This document shows positions 1 to 8,101 of a stretch of 64,000 nt of DNA, in pieces. The stretch is from assembly GCA_049680625.1 (NCBI GenBank), contig JBAUID010000212.1, positions 33,754 to 97,753 of the forward strand, written 5' to 3'. How positions within the stretch are numbered: position 1 is the stretch's first letter; every line of letters begins with the position of its first letter. Source of the stretch: JAUIAI01 sp049680625. Lineage in GTDB: Bacteria; Pseudomonadota; Gammaproteobacteria; Burkholderiales; Burkholderiaceae_E. Made by a program: the position numbers and the translations under genes. Under the pieces are notes generated by a model. It saw nothing but the letters and a program-made list of their open reading frames with translations, was not told the origin of the DNA and did not search any database.

Positions 1-107
1 CGGGTAAACCCCGTGTCTTCATGCCTTATGCGGGTGGCATGGATACCTACCGGAAAATTTGCGCACAGGTGGCCGCCAACCAGTATCCCGGGTTCAGTTT
101 TTCTTGA
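1..107 (+). CDS. C-terminal end of an unidentified protein (partial)
   Basis: An open frame runs in from the left edge (codons from base 3) and stops at TGA 105-107. The 34 visible residues include VFMPYAGGMDTYRKICAQVA and end in PGFSFS. Composition looks coding and the frame stops just before the convergent GMC gene, but no family can be assigned from this piece. A CCGGGTT/AACCCGG inverted repeat (88-94 and 109-115) overlaps the stop and could act in transcription termination, although no T tract follows. Confidence 0.45.
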   Translation, partial: GKPRVFMPYAGGMDTYRKICAQVAANQYPGFSFS

Positions 108-126
108 AACCCGGCTGATAAGGCAA

Positions 127-1719
127 TTAACCCAGGTTTTTCGCATCGTTCAGGATAATGTCTGCGGATTTTTCGGCGATGGCGATCACGGCGGCATTGG
201 TATTGCCCGAAACAACTGACGGCATAACCGATGCGTCAACGACCCGCAGGCCGTTGACGCCACGAACCCGCAGGGTCGGGTCGACCACCGATTGATTGTC
301 GGTACCCATACGACATGTTGAGGTTGGGTGATACACCGTACTGCCGGCATCTCGACAGTACTGCAGCCATTGCTCGTCGGTCTGAACCGCAACCCCCGGG
401 GTGCGTTCGCGTGCAATGTAATTAGAAAACGGTGGGGTGGCGGTAATTTTCCGTATCGCTTTTAAGCCGTTAATCATGACCTGACGGTCGGCTTCAGTTG
501 CCAGGTAGTTGTATTGAATCGCCGGTGGCGCTAACGGATCTGCGCTGCGCAGATGGCATGAGCCGCGTGATTCAACCTGCAGCTGAGAGACTGAACAAGT
601 GAATCCGGAAAATTTGTCCAGACCTTCACCCATTCGGGTCGCCGAAAAATTGATGAAATACAGTTGCGCATCGGGTCGACTTAGTTCGGGTTGAGTTCGG
701 ATGAAGGCGGCGGCGTATCCGGCGCTAACAGTTAAAGGTCCACGCCGCTTGAACAGCCACTGAGCGCCACTGCGTGCCTGCCGCCACCAATTGGCGAGGT
801 CATCATTAATCGTGATTGGCTGGTTGCACTCGAATATTGTTTTAACGTAAAAGTGATCCTGCAGGTGCTCGCCCACATCGGGCTGATGACACACGACTGG
901 TATGTTTTTTTCTTGCAGTCGAGCTGCATCGCCGACACCAGATAACTCGAGCAGTTGTGGTGAATTGAATGCACCGCCGGCAAGAATAACCTCGTTCGCG
1001 CTAATCTTTCGCGTCTGGTTACCATGGCGAAATTCGACCCCTGTTGCCCTGGAGCCGTTAAACAAGATCCGGGTAGCCTGTGCGTTGACTTCTATTGTTA
1101 AATTGGGTCTGCCGCGGGCTGGATTCAGGTAGCCAACTGCAGTGCTTATGCGTCGCCCATTGCGCATCGTTGCCTGGAAGTATCCTGCTCCTTCTTGCTG
1201 CTTGCCGTTGAAATCATCGTTAGCCGGAATGCCGGTTTGCACGGCTGCACTGATGAAGGCGTCACACAGCGGGTGTTTGTCCGGCAGGTCGGAAACTGCC
1301 TGTGGTCCACCAACGCCGTGCCACTGGTTTGCGCCTCTGCTTTGATCCTCGGACTTGATGAAGTATGGAAGTAAGTCATCGAACGTCCAGCCCGGGATAT
1401 TCCAACTGTCGAAGTCACTTGGCTGTCCCCGAATATAGGCGAGGCCGTTTATTGATGACGATCCCCCAAGCACTTTACCGCGTGGCGTAAATATCCGCCG
1501 CCCCCCGAGGTTTGGTTCGGGTTCTGATTCGTACGCCCAGTTCACCGTTTTGTCTGCGAATAGGCGCCCGTACCCAAGTGGAATATGTATCCACGGATTG
1601 CGATCGCGTGGTCCGGCCTCGATTAGCAAGACCTTGTGCTTGCCATTGGCTGTCAGGCGGTTGGCAAGTACACATCCTGCAGAACCGGCTCCTACGATGA
1701 TGTAGTCAAAAAATTCCAT
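127..1719 (-). CDS. GMC family FAD-dependent alcohol/choline dehydrogenase-like oxidoreductase
   Basis: A 530-residue flavoprotein of the glucose-methanol-choline family, which oxidises alcohol groups using FAD. The N-terminal dinucleotide fold shows VGAGSAGCVLANRL (about residues 9-22), followed by the GMC signature regions HIPLGYGRL and GKVLGGSSSINGL. The C-terminal active-site part has VYHPTSTCRMG with the catalytic His, and SGNTNAAVIAIAEK with the second active-site residue (Asn). Length is normal for the choline dehydrogenase-like branch. No signal peptide is seen, so it is probably cytoplasmic or peripheral. It starts 3 bases after the stop of the TSUP permease, so it is the last gene of an SDR - permease - GMC operon. 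The substrate is unknown; an alcohol oxidised in tandem with the SDR is plausible. Confidence 0.93.
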   Translation of the reverse strand: MEFFDYIIVGAGSAGCVLANRLTANGKHKVLLIEAGPRDRNPWIHIPLGYGRLFADKTVNWAYESEPEPNLGGRRIFTPRGKVLGGSSSINGLAYIRGQPSDFDSWNIPGWTFDDLLPYFIKSEDQSRGANQWHGVGGPQAVSDLPDKHPLCDAFISAAVQTGIPANDDFNGKQQEGAGYFQATMRNGRRISTAVGYLNPARGRPNLTIEVNAQATRILFNGSRATGVEFRHGNQTRKISANEVILAGGAFNSPQLLELSGVGDAARLQEKNIPVVCHQPDVGEHLQDHFYVKTIFECNQPITINDDLANWWRQARSGAQWLFKRRGPLTVSAGYAAAFIRTQPELSRPDAQLYFINFSATRMGEGLDKFSGFTCSVSQLQVESRGSCHLRSADPLAPPAIQYNYLATEADRQVMINGLKAIRKITATPPFSNYIARERTPGVAVQTDEQWLQYCRDAGSTVYHPTSTCRMGTDNQSVVDPTLRVRGVNGLRVVDASVMPSVVSGNTNAAVIAIAEKSADIILNDAKNLG

Positions 1720-1722
1720 TCG

Positions 1723-2490
1723 TCAGAAAACTCCGGGTAGTGCGGAAATCAGCGTGGCCAATGCACTTAAAGCCACAAAAATCAAAGCAACAGTACGCAG
1801 CATTTTGTCGCCCCAGCGCTTGAAAGCGAAACTGCCTGCCATCACTGATAACAATAATACCGGGCATGCCATCATGCTAAGTACGATAACTTCACGCGAT
1901 ACAAAACCATAAGCCCACACTGATAGGGCTGTCAGCGTAACCATGCAGTTCATGAATGCGATGACGTTGCCGCGGGACACCTGTGGATTGTCTGCCCGGG
2001 CCAGAAGAGCAATGACTCCGGGGGGGCCGCCCACCCCGGTTGCGCCTTGTATCAGACCACTGACAAACCCGGCGGCAATTGTGCCCCGACGGCCGATGAG
2101 GCTTTTAAACTCGTTTTGAAAAGCAAGCAAAGCAGCCATAACCAGTACCGCCAGCGAAATGCCAATTTTCATCAGGTTCGGCGCGATGTGAATCAGGGCC
2201 AACGCACCGAAGGGGATGGCCAGAACTAACACCAGGCACATCGGCGTCACTACGCGTCGGTCAGCGTGACGAACCGCCGAAGGCAGCAAAGCCAGGGCAA
2301 CGGGTATTTCGATCAAGGCTTCAATTGCGATGGCTTGCCGGGGGCCAAATAATATGGTCAATGCCGGCATGATGATCAAGGCGGATCCGAAGCCGGTGAA
2401 GCCACGGACGATGCCGCCCAGAAGGACGGACACCATCAGGAACGCCAGTTTGTAGTCCAGGGCAATTTGGGTTCCGAACAATTCAATCAT
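1723..2490 (-). CDS. TSUP family (TauE/SafE) membrane permease
   Basis: A 255-residue integral membrane protein with about eight hydrophobic helices. The first repeat has GGIVRGFTGFGSALIIMPAL and the second has GLIQGATGVGGPPGVIALL, the paired glycine-rich motifs of the TauE/SafE (TSUP) family. Members move small anions, often sulfonates or organosulfur compounds, across the inner membrane. It lies between the SDR gene (61-base gap) and the GMC gene (3-base gap), so it probably carries the substrate or a by-product of those oxidoreductases. The actual solute cannot be read from the sequence. Confidence 0.92.
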   Translation of the reverse strand: MIELFGTQIALDYKLAFLMVSVLLGGIVRGFTGFGSALIIMPALTILFGPRQAIAIEALIEIPVALALLPSAVRHADRRVVTPMCLVLVLAIPFGALALIHIAPNLMKIGISLAVLVMAALLAFQNEFKSLIGRRGTIAAGFVSGLIQGATGVGGPPGVIALLARADNPQVSRGNVIAFMNCMVTLTALSVWAYGFVSREVIVLSMMACPVLLLSVMAGSFAFKRWGDKMLRTVALIFVALSALATLISALPGVF

Positions 2491-2551
2491 CTGGTCAGTT
2501 CGGGATCACTCGAATGCGCTCAGGTTGGTCATGACGACGGATAAGTCCGGC

Positions 2552-3346
2552 TCAGCTGACGGTGGTAACGGCAGCTGGTGTAGCGGTACGACCGCCATCA
2601 ACGACGTACTGGGCACCGGTAACATTGCCAGCGAGATCTGAACACAGGAACATAACAACGTTAGCAACTTCCTGAGCTGTACCGTATCTACCAATTGGAA
2701 TTGACGCCTGGTATCGCGCGGACACGTTGTCGGGGTTATCCGGACTCACCTGACGTTCGATTTCGTGGATCATTCGGGTATCGATTGGTCCGGGACATAC
2801 GGCATTGACCCGAATGCCCTGGCTCGCTGTTTCGCCGGCGCTTACTTTGGTTAGGCCAATGACCGCGTGTTTTGACGCACAGTAGGCTGGCATCCCCGGT
2901 GAACCGACAAGGCCGGCGACCGATGCCGTGTTAACAACCGCACCGCTTTTCTGGGCCAGCATAACCGGCAGCACATGCCGCAAACCCAGAAATACGCCTT
3001 TCAGATTAACGGCGATTACCGCGTCGAATACTGCCTCGTCGTATTCAGCCGTTGGCGTGATGTTGCCCTCGATTCCGGCATTATTAAAAAAGCAATCAAT
3101 TGTGCCGTATGCATTGGTGGCTGCGGCAACGTAGGCTTGTACTTCTTTGCTGATCGTAACGTCCGCATTAACGCTGGTCACCTGTGCTCCGGCTTTGCGT
3201 ATCAGGCTTGCCGTTTCTTCAAGTGCGGATTGGTCGCGGTCAACCACAACGAGCCGAGCGCCTTTCTTGGCAAAACCAACCGCAGCAGCGCGGCCAATGC
3301 CGTTGGCGGCACCGGTAATAAGGACACTTTTATTATCGAAATTCAC
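2552..3346 (-). CDS. SDR family NAD-dependent oxidoreductase
   Basis: A 264-residue classical short-chain dehydrogenase. It has the nucleotide-binding motif TGAANGIG, an acidic VVDRD at the end of strand 2 that favours NAD over NADP, NNAGIEG, the catalytic Ser in NTASVAG and the YCASK Tyr/Lys pair, then NAVCPGPIDTRM. I place the start at a GTG at 3346 because CGGAG lies about 7 bases upstream; a TTG at 3376 is the alternative and would add ten unconserved residues. It is the first gene of the minus-strand operon with the TSUP permease and GMC oxidoreductase. The promoter must lie in 3347-3430, next to the terminator of the DHH gene. Confidence 0.93.
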   Translation of the reverse strand: MNFDNKSVLITGAANGIGRAAAVGFAKKGARLVVVDRDQSALEETASLIRKAGAQVTSVNADVTISKEVQAYVAAATNAYGTIDCFFNNAGIEGNITPTAEYDEAVFDAVIAVNLKGVFLGLRHVLPVMLAQKSGAVVNTASVAGLVGSPGMPAYCASKHAVIGLTKVSAGETASQGIRVNAVCPGPIDTRMIHEIERQVSPDNPDNVSARYQASIPIGRYGTAQEVANVVMFLCSDLAGNVTGAQYVVDGGRTATPAAVTTVS

Positions 3347-3374
3347 TGGCAGTCTCCGTAGGTTTATGACGGGC

Positions 3375-3402
3375 AAAAAAAATCCCCGGTTCCCGGGGAT
3401 TA
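3375..3402 (-). terminator. Rho-independent terminator of the DHH phosphoesterase gene
   Basis: Perfect 9-bp arms AATCCCCGG (3381-3389) and CCGGGGATT (3393-3401) enclose a 3-base loop. Read on the minus strand the stem is followed by a run of T (A run at 3375-3382 on the plus strand). It lies just after the stop of the gene at 3431-4411 and before the SDR start. Confidence 0.88.
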
Positions 3403-3430
3403 TGTTCGATAAAGTGAATTTAGTCAGCGT

Positions 3431-4411
3431 TCAGGTAGTTGATGCCCCAGCCGTTTCACCGGCAGAAGACTTGGGCTTGCACGTATTGTCCAGCAGTTTC
3501 CTGATAATTGCGGTTCGGGTCTCGTCAGCGACTTCATTGGCTACCTGGCAAGTCCCGGCGGCCATGTGTCCGCCCCCACCGTGTGACAGGCATAACTCGC
3601 CAATATTTGCCTCTGAACTGCGGTTTGTAATGGATTTGCCGAGAGCAAATACGGTATTTTGCTGCTTCAGCCCCCAAAGCACGTGAACTGAAACGTTACT
3701 ATGGGGGTAGAGCGCATAAATTACAAAACGGTTGGTCGCATAAATTGTCTCTTCGTTTCGCAAGTCGAGCACAACAACATTGTCAAATACGGTAGTGCAT
3801 CGTTTGATCTGATCAGCTGCCAGTTTTTCGTGTTCGCGGTAAAGATTAACTCGTTCGATTACATCGGACATCTGTAGAATTTCTTCGATAGTCAATTCGC
3901 GACAGGCGTCGATCAGTTTCATCATCAACTGATAATTTGATACCGTAAAGTCTCTGAAGCGACCCAGCCCGGTACGTGCGTCCATCAAGTAGTTGAGCAA
4001 TACCCAGCCGTCGGGGGCAAGAATTTCGTCACGACTGAACTGTGCCGAATCGGCCTTGTCGACGGCTTCCATCATGTCGTTCCAGTCTTTACGGAACCGT
4101 TCCGCACCGCCGAGGTATTCATAGACAACACGCGCAGCAGATGGTGCTGAGGCGTCGATTATGTGGTTTGCTGCGTCGCCTGAATTGCGAGTCAGCTCGG
4201 AAAGGTGATGGTCAAAAACCAGGTGGGCGCTGGAGACATAAGGCAGGTTTGTCGTGATGTCCCGATCAGTGATTTCAATTTTTCCGTCTTGCATGTCTTT
4301 AGGATGGACAAACAAGATGTCATCGATGATCCCGACCTCCTTCAGTAAGACGGCACAGACGAGTCCGTCAAAGTCGGAGCGGGTAACAAGTCGATAGGTT
4401 TCGCTGGACAT
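3431..4411 (-). CDS. DHH/DHHA1 family phosphoesterase (exopolyphosphatase-like)
   Basis: A 326-residue protein of the DHH superfamily, metal-dependent phosphoesterases that cleave short nucleotides or polyphosphate. The metal-binding motifs are visible: TRSDFDGLVCA near the N-terminus (residues about 10-20), the family-defining FDHHLSE (about 66-72) and, in the DHHA1 part, CLSHGGGGHMAAGTC (about 273-287). It is not the RecJ type, being much shorter and lacking an OB domain. It is a single-gene unit with its own terminator, and the 478 bases upstream separate it from a divergent reductase gene. The precise substrate (c-di-nucleotide, nanoRNA or polyphosphate) is not decided by sequence. Confidence 0.88.
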   Translation of the reverse strand: MSSETYRLVTRSDFDGLVCAVLLKEVGIIDDILFVHPKDMQDGKIEITDRDITTNLPYVSSAHLVFDHHLSELTRNSGDAANHIIDASAPSAARVVYEYLGGAERFRKDWNDMMEAVDKADSAQFSRDEILAPDGWVLLNYLMDARTGLGRFRDFTVSNYQLMMKLIDACRELTIEEILQMSDVIERVNLYREHEKLAADQIKRCTTVFDNVVVLDLRNEETIYATNRFVIYALYPHSNVSVHVLWGLKQQNTVFALGKSITNRSSEANIGELCLSHGGGGHMAAGTCQVANEVADETRTAIIRKLLDNTCKPKSSAGETAGASTT

Positions 4412-4889
4412 TGATGAGTTTTCCGGAAGGTAGCTGAATATGGGTTGTTATCGGTTTATCCTGACGGGAATCAAGCTCGGTAGACAGCGGTGATGGGCTC
4501 GCCGGTAGCCGTCAGGGGATAGGCGAATCGCGGCTTGGAAAATGGCCTGTATTTACAACAGGTAACCGAGATAATGACGGACTAATACCTTACTGATACC
4601 GGGTTTACTGGCGCGGAAACACCGGGGTGATCGGTCTGTCTCAACAGTCTCAGAGAGCTGACACCTGGTTGACCTACTGTTGTCTCAAGGGGTTGTTTAC
4701 ACCTCCAAAAGACGCGCCCATACTGAGGTATTGGCAAGGAGCGCAGTTTTCGCGTTATAGAACTCCGGTGCCGGATAACCTCCGGCCCGATGACTAATCG
4801 ATTGGAGGCTGGGTATTGAAGGCAATGGATATTGAGATCGAATCATTCAACCCGAAAATAATGGGCAATGCGTCGCCGGTGATTGGAAT
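4412..4889. other. Divergent intergenic region without a gene
   Basis: 478 bases between the divergent DHH phosphoesterase and PRISE-like reductase genes. No convincing reading frame, tRNA or large repeat is seen. It must hold both promoters. A short repeat, CTCCGG at 4763-4768 and again near 4781, and an AT-rich stretch near 4690-4705 are the only visible structure. Confidence 0.6.
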
Positions 4890-5948
4890 ATGAAAGCATT
4901 GGTTGTTGGGGATACGGGAATGGTTGGTCGGTATCTGACCAACCAGTTACTTTCTGTCGGGCAATGGCAGGTTTGTGGCTTGTCCCGATCCGGGCGCTCG
5001 AATACTTATACATGCTTGAATGCCGATTTATCTGACGGTGCGGCAATTGTCAGCGCGCTTAAAGAACATCGCGACATCTCGCATGTGTTCTATGCCGGTC
5101 GGTCACCTGACCCGGACCCGCAGACCGAGTGCGACACCAACACGAGAATGTTCGTCAATTTGGTACAGGCTATGGATGAAGCAGGGGTGAGATACGAACA
5201 TATCCAGCTGATGCAAGGGCTAAAATGGTATGGATCACAGGCGGGCCCGTGGCGGACTCCAGCTCGGGAAGACGACCCGCGTCATGACTCGCCAAACTTT
5301 TACTACGACCAGCATGACTGGTTACTGGCCCATCAGCGGACGCAGAGCAAGGCCCACGGAGCTAACCGCTGGCATTGGTCTGCAGTCCGTCCGCACCAGG
5401 TGGCAGGGTTCAGCGATACGTACCCCCACAACATCGCCGGGGTGATTGCCTTATACGGTAGTTTTTGTTCCGATCAAGGAGCCTCCCTGGACTTCCCTGG
5501 AACACGCGCTTGTTACGAATCACTGTCGATGTTGATGGATGCAACTCTGATGGCCCGAGCGATGATATTCATCGCAACCAGCCCTAAAACCCGAAACAAG
5601 GCATTCAACATTGGTAACGGGGACTATTTCCGCTGGCAAAACCTGTGGCCGGTGTTAGCTGACTTTTTCAAGGTGCCGTGTGGTCAGGTCACGGACATTA
5701 GCCTCGAAGACCGCTTTGGTGGGCAGGGGGCTCAATGGCGGGCCATTTGTGACCGGCACCAGCTGGCGGTCCCGGACATGAATCAAATAGGCAACTGGCG
5801 GTACGGAGACTTTAGCTTTCGTGCCGGATGGGACGATATGGCCGATATCAATGCAATTCGAAAGTCTGGTTTTAGCGAGTGGCGCGATTCTGAGCAAGTC
5901 TTACTGAATACGCTGCAACAATATCGCTCGGAACGCATTATTCCGTGA
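4890..5948 (+). CDS. PRISE-like NAD(P)-dependent reductase/epimerase (extended SDR)
   Basis: A 352-residue extended SDR. The N-terminal Rossmann motif is GDTGMVGRYL (residues about 8-17), followed by GLSRSG, the NADP-type end of strand 2. The middle has LMQGLKWYGSQAGPW and NFYYDQHDWLL, matching the active-site region of progesterone 5-beta-reductase/iridoid synthase-like (PRISE) proteins, then WSAVRPHQVAGF and FNIGNGDYFRW. PRISE enzymes reduce 1,4-enones; bacterial members are often simply called NAD-dependent epimerase. The ribosome-binding site is weak. It stands alone, 60 bases before the D-threonine aldolase-like gene, with which it may be co-transcribed. The substrate is unknown. Confidence 0.82.
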   Translation: MKALVVGDTGMVGRYLTNQLLSVGQWQVCGLSRSGRSNTYTCLNADLSDGAAIVSALKEHRDISHVFYAGRSPDPDPQTECDTNTRMFVNLVQAMDEAGVRYEHIQLMQGLKWYGSQAGPWRTPAREDDPRHDSPNFYYDQHDWLLAHQRTQSKAHGANRWHWSAVRPHQVAGFSDTYPHNIAGVIALYGSFCSDQGASLDFPGTRACYESLSMLMDATLMARAMIFIATSPKTRNKAFNIGNGDYFRWQNLWPVLADFFKVPCGQVTDISLEDRFGGQGAQWRAICDRHQLAVPDMNQIGNWRYGDFSFRAGWDDMADINAIRKSGFSEWRDSEQVLLNTLQQYRSERIIP

Positions 5949-5972
5949 TTGCCCTGATTGCCCTGATTGCCT
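5946..5972. repeat. 9-bp tandem repeat (3 copies) over a stop codon
   Basis: TGATTGCCC occurs at 5946-5954 and 5955-5963, and TGATTGCCT at 5964-5972. The first copy begins with the TGA stop of the PRISE-like gene. Confidence 0.9.
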
Positions 5973-6008
5973 TAGCTACTCTGACAACCCTGACTCATCA
6001 TAGCCTTT

Positions 6009-7157
6009 ATGCAAACAACACCTACTGAATTAATCGTTGGCGTCAACGTACCTGCCGTACCTGGCATGTCCCTGGACGAAGTATCTACCCCGGCATTGAT
6101 TGTTGAGCTGGACCCGCTTGAAGAGAATATCCGACAGATGCGACGGTTCATTCAGCAGAGAAATATCCGTCACCGGGCCCATGCGAAAACGCACAAATCG
6201 GCCGACATCGCGCGGCTTCAAATGACAATGGGGGGCGCTTGTGGAGTCTGTTGTCAGAAAGTCTCTGAAGCCCATGCGTTGATCAACCAGGGTATCGATA
6301 ATGTCCTGATCTCCAACCAGGTTGTTGCCCCGGAAAAAATAGATTTACTGGCCAAACTGTCGAAACGGGCACGGGTTCAGGTGTGTGTTGACGACCCCTC
6401 AAACGTTGCGGCATTGTCGGGTGCGGCGCTTCGAGAGCAAAGTGTTATCGAGTGCCTGGTTGAAATCAACAATGGTGCGGGACGTTGTGGAGTAGAACCG
6501 GGGCCGGCTGCCGTCAGTCTTGCGCGCCTGATCACAGAGGCTCCGGGGTTGAAGTTTTCCGGTATTCAGGCATACGATGGTTCAGCCCAACACATCACAA
6601 ATTTTGAGGGCCGTCGCGAACGCGTGGCCGCAGCAATCAGCATGGCAAAGCTGACTGTCGACTTGCTCAATGAAGCGGGATTCGACTGCGAAATCATCGG
6701 AGGGGCGGGGACCGGGAGTTATCCGTTTGAATCGAACTCTGGTTTGTACAATGAATTGCAGTGCGGATCCTACATATTCATGGATGCAGACTATCAGCGG
6801 GTACATGACTCGACCGGGCAGCCGCTTGGCGAGTTTCGAAATAGTTTGTTCATCTGGACCAGCATAATGTCCGTTGCAGTCCCTGGTATTGCTGTGTGTG
6901 ATGCCGGCCTTAAGGCGCACAGTGTCGATTCGGGGTTACCGGTGGTTTTTGGTCGTTCGGATGTCGAGTTTTTGAAATGCTCTGATGAGCACGGCGTTAT
7001 TCGTGATCCGGACGGTGTGCTGAAACTTAATGAAAAGCTCAAACTGGTGCCCGGCCATTGTGATCCGACTTGTAATCTTTACGATTGGTATGTGGGTATT
7101 CGCGGCAACCAGGTGGAATGCCTGTGGCCGGTAACGGCACGCGGAATGCTTTTCTAA
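6009..7157 (+). CDS. D-threonine aldolase-like PLP enzyme (alanine racemase N-terminal fold)
   Basis: A 382-residue protein of the DSD1/D-threonine aldolase family: PLP enzymes with an alanine racemase-type barrel and a C-terminal metal site that cleave or dehydrate D-3-hydroxy amino acids. The N-terminal STPALIVELDPLEENI and HAKTHKS carry the PLP lysine (about residue 60). VEINNGAGRCGVEPG and IQAYDGSAQH follow. Near the C-terminus PGHCDPTCNLYD provides the His and Asp/Cys ligands expected for the divalent metal. No signal peptide is seen. No ribosome-binding site precedes the ATG at 6009; an ATG at 6066 just before the conserved region is possible. Substrate candidates are D-threonine, D-serine or 3-hydroxy-D-aspartate. 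Confidence 0.88.
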   Translation: MQTTPTELIVGVNVPAVPGMSLDEVSTPALIVELDPLEENIRQMRRFIQQRNIRHRAHAKTHKSADIARLQMTMGGACGVCCQKVSEAHALINQGIDNVLISNQVVAPEKIDLLAKLSKRARVQVCVDDPSNVAALSGAALREQSVIECLVEINNGAGRCGVEPGPAAVSLARLITEAPGLKFSGIQAYDGSAQHITNFEGRRERVAAAISMAKLTVDLLNEAGFDCEIIGGAGTGSYPFESNSGLYNELQCGSYIFMDADYQRVHDSTGQPLGEFRNSLFIWTSIMSVAVPGIAVCDAGLKAHSVDSGLPVVFGRSDVEFLKCSDEHGVIRDPDGVLKLNEKLKLVPGHCDPTCNLYDWYVGIRGNQVECLWPVTARGMLF

Positions 7158-7279
7158 CTCACTATTCAGTTCGTCATCCAGCATTGTTTCTGCGCAAAAT
7201 CGTAAGGATATGTATCACTTGCGCCCGTGATACGCTTGCGCCTTTCTGACCCTCCAACCTCAATTATCCGGAGTTCCTT

Positions 7280-8035
7280 TTGATTCTTACCAAAACCCAA
7301 GTGGCTGCCCTGGCCACCTGCCTGATTTTTTCATCGGGCGTCTACGCGCAAACTGTTTTGTCCGGCAAGCCAACGGGTGAAACCCAGGAGTTTTCTTACG
7401 CTATTGGCTCACATTTTGGCCGTCAGTTTAAGCAACGATTTGAACGCGATGGCATCGAAGTCGATAACGCGGCTTTGCTGGGTGCGATCAGCGATGTTTT
7501 GTCTGACAAGAAAGAACTGCGCATGACAGACGAACAAATGCAGGCGGCGATTACTTCACATAACACGAAGCAGCAAGAGAAGATGGCAAAGATGGCAGAA
7601 GCCAACATCGCCGCTGGTGCAGCCTATATGGAAAACTACGCCAAACAAGATGGCGTACAGAAAACAGAAAGTGGCTTGCTCTACAAAGTTATTAAAGCAG
7701 GCACCGGCGCCAAGCCAACAGCGCAAGATCGTGTTGTGGTGAATTACGAAGGCAAGTTAATCGACGGCAAAATCTTTGACAGCTCGTATTCGCGCGGTCA
7801 GCCGGCAACCTTTGGGGTTGGACAAGTGATTCCGGGTTGGCAGGAAATCCTGAAGCTGATGCCAGCCGGGTCAACTTACGAGGTAGTCATTCCATCCAAA
7901 CTTGCTTACGGCCCGCGTGGGTCTGGTGGCGCTATTCCCGGGAATGCGACCCTTCAATTTAAAGTTGAACTAATTGAGATTGCTAAGCCCGCACCTAAGC
8001 CTGCGGATAAACCAGCGATGCCAAAAAAGCAGTAA
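7280..8035 (+). CDS. Secreted FKBP-type peptidyl-prolyl cis-trans isomerase (FkpA/Mip-like)
   Basis: A 251-residue periplasmic proline isomerase. A signal peptide is evident (hydrophobic residues 8-20 ending SGVYAQ). An Mip/FkpA-type N-terminal dimerisation region (FSYAIGSHFGRQFKQ onward, about 37-115) is rich in helices. The FKBP domain (about 130-235) contains VVVNYEGKLIDGKIFDSS, VIPGWQEILKLMPAG and IPSKLAYGPRG. A Pro/Ala/Lys tail (KPAPKPADKPAMPKK) ends the protein. The start is TTG at 7280, chosen because CCGGAG lies about 8 bases upstream. It is followed by a strong terminator. A GTATCAC/GTGATAC inverted repeat at 7212-7233 lies upstream. Confidence 0.94.
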   Translation: MILTKTQVAALATCLIFSSGVYAQTVLSGKPTGETQEFSYAIGSHFGRQFKQRFERDGIEVDNAALLGAISDVLSDKKELRMTDEQMQAAITSHNTKQQEKMAKMAEANIAAGAAYMENYAKQDGVQKTESGLLYKVIKAGTGAKPTAQDRVVVNYEGKLIDGKIFDSSYSRGQPATFGVGQVIPGWQEILKLMPAGSTYEVVIPSKLAYGPRGSGGAIPGNATLQFKVELIEIAKPAPKPADKPAMPKKQ

Positions 8036-8049
8036 GCACGTTGTCCGGT

Positions 8050-8080
8050 AAAAAAGGCTGCTGCGGCAGCCTTTTTTATT
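8050..8080. terminator. Bidirectional rho-independent terminator
   Basis: Stem GGCTGC (8056-8061) / GCAGCC (8066-8071) with a 4-base loop, flanked by an A run on the left and a T run on the right, so it can work on both strands. It lies between the convergent FKBP and sugar kinase genes. Confidence 0.9.
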
Positions 8081-8101
8081 GGCGCCAGGCGTTGAGCAAG
8101 G

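Noticed and set aside
2975..3361. Plus-strand frame of 128 codons inside the SDR gene
   Set aside because: It is the shadow of the SDR on the opposite strand, with no ribosome-binding site or family match.
4412..4889. tRNA, riboswitch or small gene in the large spacer
   Set aside because: No cloverleaf, no known riboswitch core and no frame with coding character could be seen by reading.
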